Assembly: GCA_002307905.1 (NCBI GenBank)
Contig: DBUL01000135.1
Location: 23,621 to 30,389 of the forward strand
Direction of reading: 5' to 3'
DNA length: 6,769 nt
Origin: Rhizobiaceae bacterium UBA1291
GTDB lineage: Bacteria; Pseudomonadota; Alphaproteobacteria; Rhizobiales; Rhizobiaceae
Positions within the stretch are counted from its first letter, which is position 1. Every line of letters starts with the position of its first letter. Position numbers and translations under genes: made by a program. Shown piece after piece: positions 6,471 to 6,769 of the stretch. The notes below the pieces were generated by a model that did no database searches, was not told the origin of the DNA, and worked only from the letters and a program-made list of their open reading frames with translations.

Positions 6471-6498
6471 GCGGATCACTCTAAAACAGAACAGGGGA

Positions 6499-6521
6499 GG
6501 TGCTATCACTGCGACAGCACC
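6499..6521. promoter_or_regulatory. Dyad in the proP leader
   Basis: GGTGCTATC (6499-6507) faces GACAGCACC (6513-6521), a 9-bp inverted repeat with one mismatch and a 5-base centre, 29-51 bases upstream of the proP ATG. It may be an operator or a leader hairpin linked to osmotic control. Only the symmetry is seen. Confidence 0.3.
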
Positions 6522-6738
6522 GCTCTGTCACTTCAGATACAAGTGCATGCGAAATAATTCACCGCTATTTGGGTTTTTTTATGGATGAGGTCGGCGGCCT
6601 TACCCCTCAGCAGCAGTCACCCAATGCCCCGCTGTGAGTCAGGCCGTAACAGTGTGCAGGGATTATTCGCGATCTTCGGCGACCCTGTTCAACCCCGCGG
6701 CGCTATGCAGCAGGGGGGCATATACACGCCACACTCAT
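6522..6738. other. proP upstream region with no supported gene
   Basis: No credible coding frame was found on either strand. A run of seven Ts on the plus strand follows GGG near 6570-6580 without a convincing stem, so I do not call a terminator. The proP promoter probably lies in this stretch, but no clear -35/-10 pair can be picked. Confidence 0.4.
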
Positions 6739-6769
6739 TTGTGGTGAACAGGCTTGCCCTGCGCTGGGC
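6739..6769. repeat. Left half of a Pseudomonas-type intergenic repeat, cut by the window edge
   Basis: The last 31 bases (starting TTGTGGTGAACAGG and ending GCGCTGGGC) look like the first half of a dispersed palindromic repeat frequent between genes in fluorescent pseudomonads. Members typically run GTGGnGAnnnnGCTTGC...GCTGGG and continue into a GC-rich inverted part. A small stem CAGG/CCTG is visible at 6749-6761. The repeat family is recalled from memory; the second half would lie outside the window. Confidence 0.4.

Overview
The window reads as two pieces of DNA from different bacteria joined near position 5016-5040. The left piece (1 to about 5030) looks like an alphaproteobacterium of the Rhizobiaceae/Sinorhizobium type. 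It is GC-rich, has an RpoE2/EcfG-type stress promoter, encodes CCA in its tRNA, and carries an M20 amidohydrolase, an S11 D-Ala-D-Ala carboxypeptidase and a CobW-like GTPase side by side. The right piece (about 5020 to 6769) carries a proP-type osmolyte transporter very close to those of Pseudomonas. It ends in half of an intergenic repeat of the kind common in fluorescent pseudomonads. Both assignments come from recalled family sequences, not from a search.

Layout. Positions 1-1173 hold the C-terminal part of a heavy-metal P1B-ATPase with a TPCPL membrane motif, cut by the window edge. A GGAAC-N19-TT promoter then drives a DUF892/YciE-type ferritin-like gene (1280-1792), which is closed by a clear intrinsic terminator (1849-1877). 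About 340 bases follow with several inverted repeats but no supported gene. Next is tRNA-Arg(CCT) on the minus strand (2219-2295), with its 3' end facing the metal/stress genes. An M20 amidohydrolase (2439-3602, minus) and an S11 carboxypeptidase (3760-4875, plus) are divergent, separated by 157 bases that contain two perfect inverted repeats. A CobW/COG0523 GTPase starts 14 bases after the carboxypeptidase, but only about its first 46-50 residues are genuine.

At the junction, the plus-strand CobW coding sequence (NEFGDLGVD) runs into the minus-strand ProP coding sequence (EDIDAEIAEL) over a stretch readable as either gene. ProP (6470 down to about 5016) lacks only its last ~15 residues. The simplest explanation is a chimeric contig joined at a short shared sequence. 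A real rearrangement or transfer is possible but less likely.

Working together: the left edge holds metal export and stress protection. The middle holds cell-wall trimming, presumably co-transcribed with a putative zinc-handling GTPase. The right end holds osmoprotectant uptake, probably from another organism. I see no CRISPR array, insertion sequence, integrase or clearly new multi-gene system. The junction is the most important thing in the window.
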